A stretch of 64,000 nucleotides of DNA. Source: Clostridium folliculivorans (GTDB lineage Bacteria > Bacillota > Clostridia > Clostridiales > Clostridiaceae). Positions 24,291 through 35,199 of the stretch are shown here, in pieces (the first letter of the stretch is position 1; the number at the start of each line of letters is the position of its first letter). A program made the translations under genes and the position numbers. Below the pieces are notes generated by a model that was not told the DNA's origin, did not search any database, and worked only from the letters and a program-made list of their open reading frames with translations. The DNA lies in assembly GCF_024341905.1 (NCBI RefSeq), contig NZ_BQXY01000003.1:124001-188000 (forward strand), read 5' to 3'.

Positions 24291-25721
24291 ATGATCATTT
24301 TAAAAAGTAATTCAGATAAACCCTTATATCAACAAATATATGAGCAACTAAAGAAACAAATAATATCAGGTGAGCTTTCTGCCGGAGCTAAACTTACCTC
24401 TACTCGTACTCTCTCTACTATATTAAATGTCAGTAGAAACACCGTAGAAAATGCTTATCTTCAACTATGTTCTGAAGGCTATATTGAAAGTAAACCTGGC
24501 AGTGGCTATATTGTCTTAGAAGTGCTTCCTGAAGTATTATTTGCAGATAATAATAAATCATACGATGTAAATAACTCTTTAAAAAACGCCGAAAATAATT
24601 CAAACAAGAAAATTAATACTACAGATTTAAGTTACGACTTCGAATACGGAAAACTTAGCAGTTCTGATTTCCCCTTAAAGATTTGGCGTAAAGTATCAAA
24701 TAAAGCATTAGCAACATTAACTGCCGAAGATATGATTTCATATAGTGAAAGTAAGGGAGAACTTAATTTTAGAATAGAAATAATGAACTACTTAACTAAA
24801 TCAAGAGGTGTATCTTGTAATACTGATCAGATTATTGTATGTACAGGATTTGCATATTGTTTAAGCCTAATTTGTCAACTACTTAGACAGGATTTTGATG
24901 AAATCGCAATTGAAGACCCAGGCTACTTTGGTACCAGAGATATCTTTGCTAATAACGGTTATAAAGTTTCTCCTATATCTGTAGATAAAGATGGAATAAA
25001 TATTGCCGAATTAGAAAAATCTGCAGCTCGAATAGTATATATAACTCCTTCACATCAATTTCCTACCGGAGCAGTAATGCCTATACAAAAGAGATTAAAG
25101 CTTTTAGATTGGGCCATTAAAAATGATGGAATAATTATCGAAGATGATTACGATAGCGAACTAAGATATAGCTCAAGACCTATCCCCTCAATACAAAACA
25201 TCGGACACAAAGAAAAAGTTATATACATAGGTACTTTTTCAAAGTCACTATCGCCTAGCTTACGGGTAAATTATATGGTACTCCCAGAAGCATATTTAGA
25301 TAGATATGACAAACTATTTAGGATTTATCAATCCTCTGTTCCAATAATACAGCAGAGAGTACTTTATCAATTTATGCACTTGGGACACTATGAAAGTCAT
25401 TTAAGAAAAATCTCTCTAGCAAATAAACGAAAACATGATTTATTAGTCAGTGAAATCCACAAAACCTTGGGAAATAGAGTTGTAATCCACGGAAGAAATG
25501 CTGGTCTCCATGTTTTAGTTGAGGTGAACAATGGTCTTACTGAGAATCAGCTAATAGAAAAAGCAGCTAAGTTTGGTGTAGTTGTCTATCCTGTATCTAT
25601 GTTCTGGATCAACTTAGAAAAATATTCAAACAACATGGTTTTACTTGGTTTCGGTGGAATGACTGAGGAGCAAATCATTAATGGAATAAAAGCGTTAAAA
25701 GAAGCATGGTTTAATAACTAA
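24291..25721 (+). CDS. MocR/PdxR-type transcription regulator (GntR-aminotransferase fusion)
   Basis: 476 aa. N-terminal GntR winged helix (about 8-75; PLYQQIYEQLKKQIISGELSAG, TLSTILNVSRNTVENAYLQL) fused to a fold-type I aminotransferase domain (about 130-476) with ITPSHQFPTG, EDDYDSELRY and the PLP lysine in GTFSKSLSP. Such proteins sense PLP or an amino-acid adduct. Divergent to the FMN split-barrel gene, a B6/flavin-type neighbour; that gene is its probable target. No pdxST in the window. Confidence 0.93.
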   Translation: MIILKSNSDKPLYQQIYEQLKKQIISGELSAGAKLTSTRTLSTILNVSRNTVENAYLQLCSEGYIESKPGSGYIVLEVLPEVLFADNNKSYDVNNSLKNAENNSNKKINTTDLSYDFEYGKLSSSDFPLKIWRKVSNKALATLTAEDMISYSESKGELNFRIEIMNYLTKSRGVSCNTDQIIVCTGFAYCLSLICQLLRQDFDEIAIEDPGYFGTRDIFANNGYKVSPISVDKDGINIAELEKSAARIVYITPSHQFPTGAVMPIQKRLKLLDWAIKNDGIIIEDDYDSELRYSSRPIPSIQNIGHKEKVIYIGTFSKSLSPSLRVNYMVLPEAYLDRYDKLFRIYQSSVPIIQQRVLYQFMHLGHYESHLRKISLANKRKHDLLVSEIHKTLGNRVVIHGRNAGLHVLVEVNNGLTENQLIEKAAKFGVVVYPVSMFWINLEKYSNNMVLLGFGGMTEEQIINGIKALKEAWFNN

Positions 25722-25764
25722 TTTTTTTAATTTACCAGTGTTTTAAATATTGAAAACAATCACT

Positions 25765-25808
25765 ATGAATAAAAGCATTATCCAGATTAGGATAATGCTT
25801 TTATTCAT
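25765..25808. terminator. Bidirectional terminator
   Basis: Perfect 19-bp stem (outer ATGAATAAAAGC) with a 6-nt loop between the convergent MocR and membrane-protein genes. Confidence 0.75.
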
Positions 25809-25912
25809 ACATTCAAATTTAGTTTTTACCTATTCAGCTTTAATTATAAACTAATCGATAACATAAATTATCAAAATAAAAATTCTCAGAATCATCATTT
25901 TTTTATAGTTTA

Positions 25913-26392
25913 TTACTTTCTAACAGCATTAGGATTCTTTTCATCAAACTTAATAATTGAACTCATCTTAATTTCATCTTTGTACTCTTTTTCTTTTCCA
26001 CCTATTGTATATTTTATCTTAACTGTCATTTTAGAATCTTTAGATATTTTAACATCATCAACAACGTTAAAAGCATATATAACACTCTCATTAGATTTTC
26101 TAAAATCGTCACTCCCAGAAAGGTCAAATACCCTTTTTCCAGCTACTTGTATTTCAATATACATTGAATCTACTTTATTTTCTTCTCTTGTAAGTTTCAA
26201 TACAAATCCATCTTGAACATATAACTTATCTTCAAATGATACTAATGTAAGATTATTAATTCTTAAATCGTCAGCTATTATATCCGTCTTATAGATTACA
26301 ACTGAATTACTTTTAAAAAGTTTCATCCCAAGTAAAATTGTTAATATTAATATAATAATAACTAGTAGACCTATAACACCTCTTTTTTTCAT
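25913..26392 (-). CDS. Hypothetical membrane-anchored protein
   Basis: 159 aa from ATG 26392 (GGTGGGG just upstream). An N-terminal hydrophobic helix (about 5-22, GVIGLLVIIILILTILLG) suggests a signal anchor, with a mainly beta extracellular domain of about 130 residues and no Cys or catalytic pattern I recognise. No close family recognised. It lies alone between a terminator and a short intergenic region. Confidence 0.6.
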   Translation of the reverse strand: MKKRGVIGLLVIIILILTILLGMKLFKSNSVVIYKTDIIADDLRINNLTLVSFEDKLYVQDGFVLKLTREENKVDSMYIEIQVAGKRVFDLSGSDDFRKSNESVIYAFNVVDDVKISKDSKMTVKIKYTIGGKEKEYKDEIKMSSIIKFDEKNPNAVRK

Positions 26393-26602
26393 AATCCCCA
26401 CCCATAATTAAATTCAATAACTTAAATATGATTCATTTTTACTTGTTTATTTCTTAAACTTCGTAATTTTAATCTTCATAAATCAGTTATCCTTGAAATT
26501 ATTATACCATAGCAACCCTGTTTTGTATGCATTTTACATATAATCGATTAATCTTATGCATTTTTGTAACATTTCAACTATACATTCATAAAATTATATC
26601 TA

Positions 26603-27328
26603 TTATAGATCTTTCACAAGCCATAAAATGGCTTTTGTAAATCTTTCATTTATTTCTGTAAAATGCCCTCCATTATTCCACTCTAATTTGACATTTTCTT
26701 CACTACTAAGTTGCTCTTGCAGTATTTCAAATACTTTTTCAGTACATCCCCCTACATTAGCCATACGTGGGTTTCTGCTTTTACTTTCCTTTATTCCAAG
26801 AGACAAATAAACTTTAGCGTCTTTATTACAAAGATTATTTAAACTCATATATTCTACCCATTTGTCGTACCATAAGGAGCCTGAAAGACTCCCTATTCTA
26901 CCAAAACACTCACATCTATAAAGTACATATAAAGCTAAAAGCCCTCCAAGGGAATAGCCAATCAATACGTTATTTTTATAATCAGGCTTAGTTTTGTAGT
27001 TATTATCAATATATGGTTTTATTTTATATAAGAGAGTCTCTATATAATTATCAGCTTTGCCTCCAAAGTCTTCGCCCTCTCTAGCTATACCTTTTGCTGG
27101 CCAAGGAGTGTAATCATCATTCCAGTTTTTAGGTTTAATATTTACTAGAATAAATGGAGGACAATCTTTATAAAAATATGGTTCCATAGCGTAAGCTATT
27201 TCTCTTATATCATTTGCTCCATTTATATATACAACCGGAAAACTTAATTTCCTTTCAATATATTGTTCAGGAACATATACGCTACAACTATATCCCTCAC
27301 AAGTAATCAAGTCTATACTACCTCTCAT
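26603..27328 (-). CDS. Alpha/beta hydrolase, esterase D/enterochelin-esterase-like
   Basis: 241-aa serine hydrolase of the Fes/IroE/esterase D type: oxyanion region FPVVYINGAND, nucleophile elbow GYSLGG, and catalytic His in NNGGHFTEIN near the C-terminus. No signal peptide, so intracellular. The PRMANVGGCTEKVFEIL segment resembles IroE-like esterases, which hydrolyse siderophore esters, but no siderophore genes are nearby and the substrate is unknown. Confidence 0.8.
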   Translation of the reverse strand: MRGSIDLITCEGYSCSVYVPEQYIERKLSFPVVYINGANDIREIAYAMEPYFYKDCPPFILVNIKPKNWNDDYTPWPAKGIAREGEDFGGKADNYIETLLYKIKPYIDNNYKTKPDYKNNVLIGYSLGGLLALYVLYRCECFGRIGSLSGSLWYDKWVEYMSLNNLCNKDAKVYLSLGIKESKSRNPRMANVGGCTEKVFEILQEQLSSEENVKLEWNNGGHFTEINERFTKAILWLVKDL

Positions 27329-27449
27329 CTTCTACTCCTTTTAATGTATTTAGGCTATGTTTAAGAATATCGTTGAAATTAAGTGTTTATACTGGAGATG
27401 CTCTATTTCAGTACGGTTCTTTAATAGCGCTTAAATCTAAAATAATAGA

Positions 27450-27481
27450 GCCATCCCCTATAGATCTATAGTGAGGATGGC
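27450..27481 (-). terminator. Probable htpG terminator
   Basis: GCCATCC..CTATAG/CTATAG..GGATGGC hairpin starting 8 nt after the htpG stop; only a weak T-rich tail. Confidence 0.6.
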
Positions 27482-27488
27482 ATTATTA

Positions 27489-29369
27489 TTATTTCATTAT
27501 TTTGCAAATATTATTTGTAAATTCTACAGGGTCTCCAATTGATAGACCTTCTATAAGTAGAGCCTGATTATATAATATATCTGTATATAAATTGAACTTA
27601 TCTTTGTCAGCTTCATAAGCAGATTTTAGTGATTTGAATACGTCATGATTTACATTTATCTCTAAAACCTTATCAGCCTTAACCCCTTGATTGTTTGGCA
27701 TTGCACTTAGTATCTTTTCCATTTCGATTGAAAGCTCTCCATCATTTGCAAGGCATACTGGATGATTTTTTAATCTCTTTGAAGCTCTAACTTCTTTAAC
27801 TTTTCCAGATAATATAGACTTCATTCCTTCAAAGATATCTTTGTTTTCTTTTTCTTCTTCCTTTGAAGTTTCTTTGCTATCATCTTCTTCAATTCCAAGG
27901 TCATTGCTTGACACTGATCTGAATTCTTTTTCTTTATAAGACATAAGCATCTTTATAGCAAATTCATCTACTTCATCAGTAAAGTATAGTATTTCATATC
28001 CTTTATCAAGTAAAAGTTCAGTTTGAGGAAGTTTTTCTATTCTCTCATTGGATTCCCCTGAAGCATAGTAAATATACTTTTGACTTTCTGCCATTCTATC
28101 TACATATTCAGCAAGCGTAACCATCTTCTTTTCCTTTGAAGAATAGAACATTATTAAGTCTTGAAGAACATCTTTATTGCTGCCATATTCACTGTATAGA
28201 CCGTACTTCAATTGTCTTCCAAAAGCCTCGTAGAACTTTTCATACTTTTCTCTATCATTCTTAAGCATAGTTTCAAGTTCACTCTTAATCTTATTCTTTA
28301 TGTTTTTTGCAATAAGCTTAAGTTGTCTGTCATGCTGTAATATTTCTCTTGATATATTTAAGGACAAATCTTCTGAATCAACTATTCCTTTTACAAAACC
28401 AAAATAGTCTGGAAGTAAATCTCCACACTTATCCATTATCATAACACCACTTGAATATAATTCTAAACCTTTTTCATATTCCTTAGTATAGAAATCATAT
28501 GGAGTTCTTTCTGGTATAAATAATATTGCGTTGTAGCTAATAGCACCATCAACACTTATATGGACATGCTTTAATGGCTTATCAAAACCAAAATGTTTTT
28601 CTGAATAAAAATTATTGTAATCTTCTTCTTTTAATTCAGATTTATTTTTTCTCCAAATTGGAACCATACTGTTTATAGTTTTTTCTTCAGTATAGTTTTC
28701 GTATTCATTTTCACTACCTTCTTTAAGCTTGCTTTCAGTAACATCCATCTTAATTGGATATCTAATAAAGTCAGAGTACTTCTTGATTATGGACTTTAGT
28801 CTATATTCTTCTAAGTATTCATCAAAGCTTTCATCTTCTGTATTATCTTTTATCTTAAGGATTATATCTGTACCTACAGTATCCTTTTCGCAAGGTTCTA
28901 TAGTGTAGCCTTCTACTCCTTTTGATTCCCATTTATATGCTTCGCTACTGCCAAAAGCTTTACTTATAACAGTTACGTTATCAGCAACTAAAAATGCAGA
29001 ATAAAATCCAACACCAAATTGTCCTATTATATCATATCCATCTTTTATTTCATTTTCTTTTTTAAATTTTAAAGAACCACTTTTTGCAATAACCCCTAAA
29101 TTATCGTCAAGGTCTTCCTTAGTCATTCCAATACCTGTGTCAGATATCTTTATAATTCTACTTTCTTTATCAACACTAACCTTGATAAAGTAATCATCTT
29201 TTTCGAATGATATAGTATCGTCTGTTAATGCTTTGTAGTAAATCTTATCAATAGCATCACTAGCATTTGATATGAGCTCCCTTAAAAATATCTCCCTATG
29301 TGTGTAGATTGAGTTAATCATTAGATCCAAAAGTCTCTTGGATTCTGCTTTAAATTGTTTTGTTTCCAT
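27489..29369 (-). CDS. htpG: Molecular chaperone HtpG (Hsp90)
   Basis: 626-aa ATP-dependent cytosolic chaperone. N-terminal GHKL ATPase motifs: [24 protein letters not shown] and [15 protein letters not shown]. The middle-domain Arg is in LNISREILQ, and the C-terminal dimerisation domain is complete. Normal bacterial length. Expressed from a sigmaA-type promoter with a CIRCE operator about 175 nt upstream, so control by HrcA is expected. Confidence 0.97.
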   Translation of the reverse strand: METKQFKAESKRLLDLMINSIYTHREIFLRELISNASDAIDKIYYKALTDDTISFEKDDYFIKVSVDKESRIIKISDTGIGMTKEDLDDNLGVIAKSGSLKFKKENEIKDGYDIIGQFGVGFYSAFLVADNVTVISKAFGSSEAYKWESKGVEGYTIEPCEKDTVGTDIILKIKDNTEDESFDEYLEEYRLKSIIKKYSDFIRYPIKMDVTESKLKEGSENEYENYTEEKTINSMVPIWRKNKSELKEEDYNNFYSEKHFGFDKPLKHVHISVDGAISYNAILFIPERTPYDFYTKEYEKGLELYSSGVMIMDKCGDLLPDYFGFVKGIVDSEDLSLNISREILQHDRQLKLIAKNIKNKIKSELETMLKNDREKYEKFYEAFGRQLKYGLYSEYGSNKDVLQDLIMFYSSKEKKMVTLAEYVDRMAESQKYIYYASGESNERIEKLPQTELLLDKGYEILYFTDEVDEFAIKMLMSYKEKEFRSVSSNDLGIEEDDSKETSKEEEKENKDIFEGMKSILSGKVKEVRASKRLKNHPVCLANDGELSIEMEKILSAMPNNQGVKADKVLEINVNHDVFKSLKSAYEADKDKFNLYTDILYNQALLIEGLSIGDPVEFTNNICKIMK

Positions 29370-29544
29370 GTATAAAACCTCTCCTTTCGCAATTGAAACC
29401 AGGCATTTATATATGTGAGCCTAGTTTTACTTCAATGTACAAGGTACCTACTCTTTAATTTTTTTCTCTCTTAATTTTAAAAGAGCAAAATACCTAATAA
29501 ACAGCTACTTATTTGTCTATACTAACTTAATAAGTAACTTATTG

Positions 29545-29571
29545 TTAGCACTCAAGTTTAGTGAGTGCTAA
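29545..29571 (-). promoter_or_regulatory. CIRCE operator (HrcA site) for htpG
   Basis: Perfect consensus TTAGCACTC-N9-GAGTGCTAA, located just downstream of the promoter at 29583-29611. Confidence 0.95.
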
Positions 29572-29582
29572 CCCCTATTTTT

Positions 29583-29611
29583 TATATATCACTTTTTAAA
29601 TTTTATGTCAA
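29583..29611 (-). promoter_or_regulatory. SigmaA-type htpG promoter
   Basis: TTGACA-N17-TATATA on the minus strand, with CIRCE starting 11 nt after the -10, so HrcA binding would block transcription. Confidence 0.85.
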
Positions 29612-29818
29612 TATATTTTGTTATAAAACATCTATGTATATAAGATATATTGTTAATGCAACTACTGTAATTTATTTTCACAAATATTGATTTTATTTGT
29701 ATTTACAATTAACATTAATATAGAAGAATCACTTCATATTTAAATTTAAATTTTTAAATCGAAGTAATTCATATTTATATAAACTTTTAGATTGTTATAT
29801 AGGATGGAGTTGAATTAT

Positions 29819-31729
29819 ATGGAGTTCATAAAAGTAGGTGCTGCTTGCCCTAAGATAAAAGTTGCAGATATAAAATATAATGTTGAAAATATAAAACAAT
29901 GCATAGATGAAGGTTTAAAACAAGAAGTTAAAGCTTTAGTTTTTCCTGAACTTGCTGTTACCTCTTATACTTGTGGTGATTTGTTTACACAGTCTAGATT
30001 ATTAAAAGAATCTATAAACGGTGTAGAAGATATATGCGAATATACTATGGGAAAAGATATTCTTATCGCTATAGGCAATCCCCTTATATATAACAACTGT
30101 CTCTATAATTGTGCTTTTATTATATTTGAAGGGAAAGTCCTTGGTATTGTACCAAAAAGCTATATACCTAATTATACAGAGTTTTATGAAAAGCGATGGT
30201 TTACTGAAGGTATTGGTCTTAAAGGTAAAACCATTGACTTACCTTTCCAAAAAGCTGTTCCTTTTGGTACAGATCTTATTTTTAGTTATGAAGATGCCCG
30301 TTTTGGATTTGAAGTATGCGAAGATTTATGGACTGTAGTTCCACCAAGCTCATATCTATCTATAGCAGGTGCAAACATAATAGGTAATCTCTCAGCATCA
30401 AATGAACTTGTATCTAAAAGCGATTATAGAAAATCTTTAGTATCTGATCAAAGCGCTAGATGCATGTGTTCTTACATTTACAGTTCTGCTGGTGTACATG
30501 AATCCACCACAGATTTACTTTTTAGCGGACATATGCTCATTACCGAAAACGGTTCGAAGCTAAGTGAAAATGAGCGTTTCCAAAGAGATAATCAAGTTAT
30601 TTCATCAATAGTAGACTTATATAAACTAAATTCAGAAAGATTGAAAAATGTAAGCTTCAGAGATACTGCAAGACTTAATACGTTAGAATTTAGAAATATT
30701 GAATTTGCTTTTGACAATGTTAATATCACTAATTTCAATAGATTTATTGATAAACATCCTTTTGTTCCTTCTTCTGAAGCACAAAGAAAAGACAGATGCA
30801 AAGAGATATTTAACATCCAGGCATCAGCTTTAGCAAAGAGATTAGAGCATACTACTCTAAGCAAAGTTGTCATTGGAATTTCAGGTGGACTTGACTCTAC
30901 CCTTGCACTTTTAGTTGCAGTTAAAACCTTTGATTTGTTAAAACTACCTAGAAAAAACATAATAACAATAACAATGCCTGGTTTCGGCACAACTGATAGA
31001 ACTTACAACAACGCACTAACTTTATGCACTGAACTCGGCTGTGACCTTAGAGAAATAAATATAGTAAAAGCTGCTCTTCAACATTTTGAAGATATAGGTC
31101 ATGATAAAAATATTCATGATGTTACGTACGAAAATGTTCAAGCAAGAGAAAGAACTCAGATTCTTATGGATTTGGCAAACAAAGAAGGTGGTATACTTGT
31201 AGGAACAGGTGATCTTTCGGAACTGGCACTTGGTTGGTGTACTTATAACGGAGATCATATGTCAATGTACTCTGTAAACTGCTCTATACCTAAAACTCTA
31301 GTTAGATATTTAGTTGATTACGTTGCTAAATATGAGGTAAGTAAAAATGCCTCTGATACTTTATATGATATATTAGATACGCCTGTAAGTCCTGAACTTC
31401 TACCAAAAGACGAAAATGGTGATATAGCACAAAAGACTGAAGATATTGTAGGACCATATGAACTTCATGATTTCTTCTTATATCATTTTATAAGGCATGG
31501 TTCTTCACCTGAAAGAATAATGTTCCTTGCTAAAGCTGCTTTTAAAGATTTATATGATGAAGAAACTATTAGAAAATGGCTAGATAAATTCTTACACAGA
31601 TTCTTTTCTCAACAATTTAAAAGATCTGCTTTACCAGATGGTCCTAAGGTCGGTACAATTAGCCTTTCTCCAAGAGGTGACTGGAGAATGCCATCTGATG
31701 CTTCCGTTAATAGCTGGCTAAAATATTAA
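29819..31729 (+). CDS. nadE: Glutamine-dependent NAD+ synthetase
   Basis: 636 aa from the chosen ATG (GGATGGAG upstream). N-terminal nitrilase-type glutaminase with the E-K-C triad in FPELAVTSYTC, VPKSYIPNY and FEVCEDLW; C-terminal ATP-pyrophosphatase synthetase with GISGGLDSTLAL and GTGDLSELALGWCTYNGDHMS. Makes NAD+ from deamido-NAD+, ATP and Gln. An ATG five codons upstream (29804) is a less well placed alternative. Monocistronic with its own terminator. Confidence 0.95.
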   Translation: MEFIKVGAACPKIKVADIKYNVENIKQCIDEGLKQEVKALVFPELAVTSYTCGDLFTQSRLLKESINGVEDICEYTMGKDILIAIGNPLIYNNCLYNCAFIIFEGKVLGIVPKSYIPNYTEFYEKRWFTEGIGLKGKTIDLPFQKAVPFGTDLIFSYEDARFGFEVCEDLWTVVPPSSYLSIAGANIIGNLSASNELVSKSDYRKSLVSDQSARCMCSYIYSSAGVHESTTDLLFSGHMLITENGSKLSENERFQRDNQVISSIVDLYKLNSERLKNVSFRDTARLNTLEFRNIEFAFDNVNITNFNRFIDKHPFVPSSEAQRKDRCKEIFNIQASALAKRLEHTTLSKVVIGISGGLDSTLALLVAVKTFDLLKLPRKNIITITMPGFGTTDRTYNNALTLCTELGCDLREINIVKAALQHFEDIGHDKNIHDVTYENVQARERTQILMDLANKEGGILVGTGDLSELALGWCTYNGDHMSMYSVNCSIPKTLVRYLVDYVAKYEVSKNASDTLYDILDTPVSPELLPKDENGDIAQKTEDIVGPYELHDFFLYHFIRHGSSPERIMFLAKAAFKDLYDEETIRKWLDKFLHRFFSQQFKRSALPDGPKVGTISLSPRGDWRMPSDASVNSWLKY

Positions 31730-31750
31730 AACTATATAATCTTTAAGATA

Positions 31751-31786
31751 ATAAGAATACCTGCGATATATCGCAGGTATTCTTAT
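31751..31786 (+). terminator. nadE terminator
   Basis: Self-complementary 36-nt sequence (ATAAGAATACCTGCGATA and its complement), followed by TTTTA. Confidence 0.8.
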
Positions 31787-31831
31787 TTTATATCTATGAA
31801 AAACTTTTCTTAAAGCTTTAACCAATAACTT

Positions 31832-32257
31832 TTATTTATAAATATCTACCATTAAACCTTGAATTTCATCTACTGTAGATGCAATAGAAATGTTATCTTT
31901 CTCTTCAGATAGAAGAGCATCAGTAATTTCCTGTAGCTTTACATCGATTGTGTCTACCGTTATAAAATACTGAGTCTGCCAGAAGCTTATATCTTTTTTT
32001 ACATTGTACATATATTCTAGTACTGACTTTAAATACTCTTTAATTTGATTTTTATAAGCTCTAACATCTGCATAACTTTTAGTAATTACAAGTCTATTAC
32101 CCTTTTTCTTTATATCATCCATCAAATCTTTTAACTGCTCTTCAGACTTTTTTTGTCTTTCCTTATTAAAACTCTGCGAAAAATCCTTTTTACTATCTAT
32201 TTTCTTTCTCTCTTCACTTTGGACAGCAGTTTTTCTACCTACTCTTGATATCTCCAT
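31832..32257 (-). CDS. YaaR family protein (DUF327)
   Basis: 141 aa from ATG 32257 (AGGTGGGA upstream). Highly charged helical protein with the DUF327 core: LMDDIKKKGNRLVITKSYADVRAYKNQIKEYLK-type text and SFWQTQYFITVDTIDVKLQEITDALL. Function of YaaR is unknown; in Bacillus it lies by recombination/holB genes, a context not conserved here. No membrane segment. Confidence 0.8.
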   Translation of the reverse strand: MEISRVGRKTAVQSEERKKIDSKKDFSQSFNKERQKKSEEQLKDLMDDIKKKGNRLVITKSYADVRAYKNQIKEYLKSVLEYMYNVKKDISFWQTQYFITVDTIDVKLQEITDALLSEEKDNISIASTVDEIQGLMVDIYK

Positions 32258-32579
32258 AAAATCCCACCTACTTATCAATTTTTATATCTTTAAGTAATAC
32301 CATAACGATTCTTTTTGCCTAATTTATTTTCAACCGTTTTCTTGTCAAACAAGGAAAGTTTTAAAATCTATATACTATTTGCATATTTATTTTATTAATT
32401 ACTAATATTAATGTGTATTATTATATCAAAATATAATGAAAGTAACAACTAAGTTTATGGTATATTATGTCGAATTGTTTTTTCATTCCAATTACTTCAT
32501 AATATTCAATATGTGATATACTTATATTAGATGTCTTAATTAAGGTTATTTTATACTATATAATGAGGTGATATATTCT
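32258..32579. other. Divergent promoter region, nothing specific seen
   Basis: AT-rich region between the yaaR-like gene (minus) and the P-type ATPase gene (plus). No ORF, hairpin or operator that I can support. Confidence 0.5.
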
Positions 32580-35198
32580 ATGTGGCACACAAAAAATACT
32601 ACTTCTGTTTTGAAAGATTTGAACGTAGATGAATCTATTGGCTTATCTACTGAAGAAGCTAGGAAGAGACTCGAAAAGTATGGTGAGAATAAATTAGCCA
32701 GTAAAAAGAAAAAAAGCATATTTCAGCTTTTCATCGCACAGTTAGCTGACTTTATGATTTATATACTTATAGCCGCTGCTTTTATTTCAGGAATAATGGG
32801 CGAAATCAGCGATGCTATAATAATCATTATTGTAATCCTTGTAAATGCAGTGGTAGGGGTTGTTCAAGAATCTAAAGCGGAGAAAGCTTTAGAAGCTTTA
32901 AAGGAACTTTCCACTCCAAAGGCTGTTGTAAAAAGAAATGGAGAATTAACAGAGATTCCATCTGAAGAAGTAGTTCCAGGGGATATCGTTATAATAGATG
33001 CTGGCAGATATATACCTGCTGACTTAAGATTAATTGAAAGTGCAAATCTTAAAATGGAGGAATCCGCCTTTACAGGTGAATCTGTACCAGCTGATAAAGA
33101 TGCAAATGCCATAATTGAAGGAAAAGTAGGTGTTGGAGATCAGCACAACATGGTATTTATGTCTACTCTAGCTACATACGGAAGAGGGATAGGTGTTGCC
33201 GTTGGTACAGGAATGGATACTGAAATAGGTAAAATAGCAAAAATGCTTGATGAAGAGGTTGAAGATTCTACTCCACTTCAAAAAAAGCTCGAACAGTTAG
33301 GCAAGTATTTAGGCATAGGTTCCATCGGAATATGCTTTATCATTTTTATAGTCTCTATGTTCCAAAAAAGAGATGTTTTTGAAATGTTACTTACTTCAAT
33401 AAGCTTAGCTGTTGCAGCTATACCAGAAGGACTTCCTGCAATAGTAGCAATTGTTTTGGCTATGGGTGTTCAAAGAATGATTAAAGAGAACGCTATTATA
33501 AGAAAACTTCCTGCAGTTGAGACTCTTGGTTCAGTTAATATAATATGTTCTGATAAAACTGGAACTCTCACCCAGAATAAAATGACTGTAACTAAATTCT
33601 ATGCAAATGATAAGTTGCTTCATATAGAGGATTTAGACTTTAACATTGAAACTAATAAGCTATTAATTGAATGTATGATGCTTTGTAACGATGCTACATA
33701 CTCTGAAAATTCAAAAACAGGTGATCCTACAGAAATTGCTCTTTTAGAAGCTGGTTTTAGGTATGATATTACTAAGGATGTTATAAATGCGGAGCATAAA
33801 AGAATTGATGAAGTTCCTTTTGACTCGGATAGAAAACTTATGTCAACAGTTAATTCATATGCTCAAAAATATAAGGTCTTTACTAAAGGTGCTATTGACA
33901 GCATTCTAAAGATTTCCACTAAGCTTATGCTTGATGGTGAAATCCTTGATTTAACTGAAAATATGAAAAAAGACATACTAAAAGCTGTAGATTTAATGTC
34001 TGACGATGCACTTAGGGTTTTAGCTGGAGCATATAAAGTTATTGACTCTCCACCACATATTGAATTAGATGAAATAGAAAAGGATCTTATCTTCATAGGA
34101 ATGGTTGGAATGATTGATCCTCCAAGATTAGAAGTTAAAGACTCTATTACATTATGCAAAAAAGCTGGAATTACACCCGTTATGATTACTGGTGATTATA
34201 AAAATACAGCCTTTGCCATTGCTAAAGAACTTGGAATTGCAGATAGTCTAAATCAATCAATTTCTGGGGAAGATATCGATAAATTAAATGATGAAGACTT
34301 CAGTAATAAAGTAAGAGACTTAAGAGTATTCGCAAGAGTATCTCCTGAACACAAAGTAAAGATAGTTAAAGCTTTCAAGTCACATGGCAATATTGTTTCC
34401 ATGACTGGTGACGGAGTAAATGACGCGCCATCGTTAAAAGCAGCTGACATTGGTGTAGCTATGGGTATAACAGGTACTGACGTGGCAAAAGGTGCCGCCG
34501 ACATGGTTCTAACAGATGATAACTTTACAACAATAGTCTCTGCTGTAGAAGAAGGAAGAAACATCTTCAGTAATATAAAGAAATCCATTGTTTTTTTACT
34601 TTCTTGTAATCTTGGCGAAATAATAACTCTATTTGTAGCTATACTGTTAAATTGGGACTCTCCACTACTTCCAATACATTTACTTTGGGTAAATCTAATA
34701 ACCGATAGCTTACCAGCCTTAGCGTTAGGCGTTGATCCTGGTGACAAAGGCGTAATGGATCTTCCACCAAGAAACCCAAAGGAGAGCATCTTTGGAGGAA
34801 GTACAAAGTTAATGTTGCCGCTTAACGGAATATTAATAGGAGTATTAACACTAGTGGCTTTTAGGGTTGGCGAGTACCTATATCCAAATTCAGTTCCACA
34901 TGCCAGAACTATGGCCTTTGTAGTACTTAGTGTTTCACAGTTATTTTATGCATTATCAATCAGAAATGATAGAAAATCCATCTTTCAAATCGGGTTACTT
35001 TCTAACAGATTTTTGATTATAGCTATAATAATAGGAATTATCCTACAAGCTTCTGTTATTACAATAACACCTATAGCAGAGTTATTTAAGGTATATTCCC
35101 TAACCTTTAAAGATTGGGGATTTGTAATATTACTATCTCTAGTGCCATTGATAATAAATGAATTATTTAAGGTAATTTTAAGGAGCAAGGAACTATAA
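32580..35198 (+). CDS. Cation-transporting P-type ATPase, Ca2+ (SERCA/PMCA) type
   Basis: 872 aa from ATG 32580 (GAGGTG upstream). P2-type pump: cation ATPase N-domain, actuator TGES (FTGESVPAD), phosphorylation site SDKTGTLTQ, hinge TGDGVNDAPSLKAADIG and ten predicted helices. Ion-site residues of Ca2+ pumps are present: PEGLPA in M4, SCNLGEI in M5, NLITDSLPAL in M6. Presumably exports Ca2+ from the cytoplasm. No adjacent regulator. Confidence 0.9.
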   Translation: MWHTKNTTSVLKDLNVDESIGLSTEEARKRLEKYGENKLASKKKKSIFQLFIAQLADFMIYILIAAAFISGIMGEISDAIIIIIVILVNAVVGVVQESKAEKALEALKELSTPKAVVKRNGELTEIPSEEVVPGDIVIIDAGRYIPADLRLIESANLKMEESAFTGESVPADKDANAIIEGKVGVGDQHNMVFMSTLATYGRGIGVAVGTGMDTEIGKIAKMLDEEVEDSTPLQKKLEQLGKYLGIGSIGICFIIFIVSMFQKRDVFEMLLTSISLAVAAIPEGLPAIVAIVLAMGVQRMIKENAIIRKLPAVETLGSVNIICSDKTGTLTQNKMTVTKFYANDKLLHIEDLDFNIETNKLLIECMMLCNDATYSENSKTGDPTEIALLEAGFRYDITKDVINAEHKRIDEVPFDSDRKLMSTVNSYAQKYKVFTKGAIDSILKISTKLMLDGEILDLTENMKKDILKAVDLMSDDALRVLAGAYKVIDSPPHIELDEIEKDLIFIGMVGMIDPPRLEVKDSITLCKKAGITPVMITGDYKNTAFAIAKELGIADSLNQSISGEDIDKLNDEDFSNKVRDLRVFARVSPEHKVKIVKAFKSHGNIVSMTGDGVNDAPSLKAADIGVAMGITGTDVAKGAADMVLTDDNFTTIVSAVEEGRNIFSNIKKSIVFLLSCNLGEIITLFVAILLNWDSPLLPIHLLWVNLITDSLPALALGVDPGDKGVMDLPPRNPKESIFGGSTKLMLPLNGILIGVLTLVAFRVGEYLYPNSVPHARTMAFVVLSVSQLFYALSIRNDRKSIFQIGLLSNRFLIIAIIIGIILQASVITITPIAELFKVYSLTFKDWGFVILLSLVPLIINELFKVILRSKEL

Positions 35199-35199
35199 A

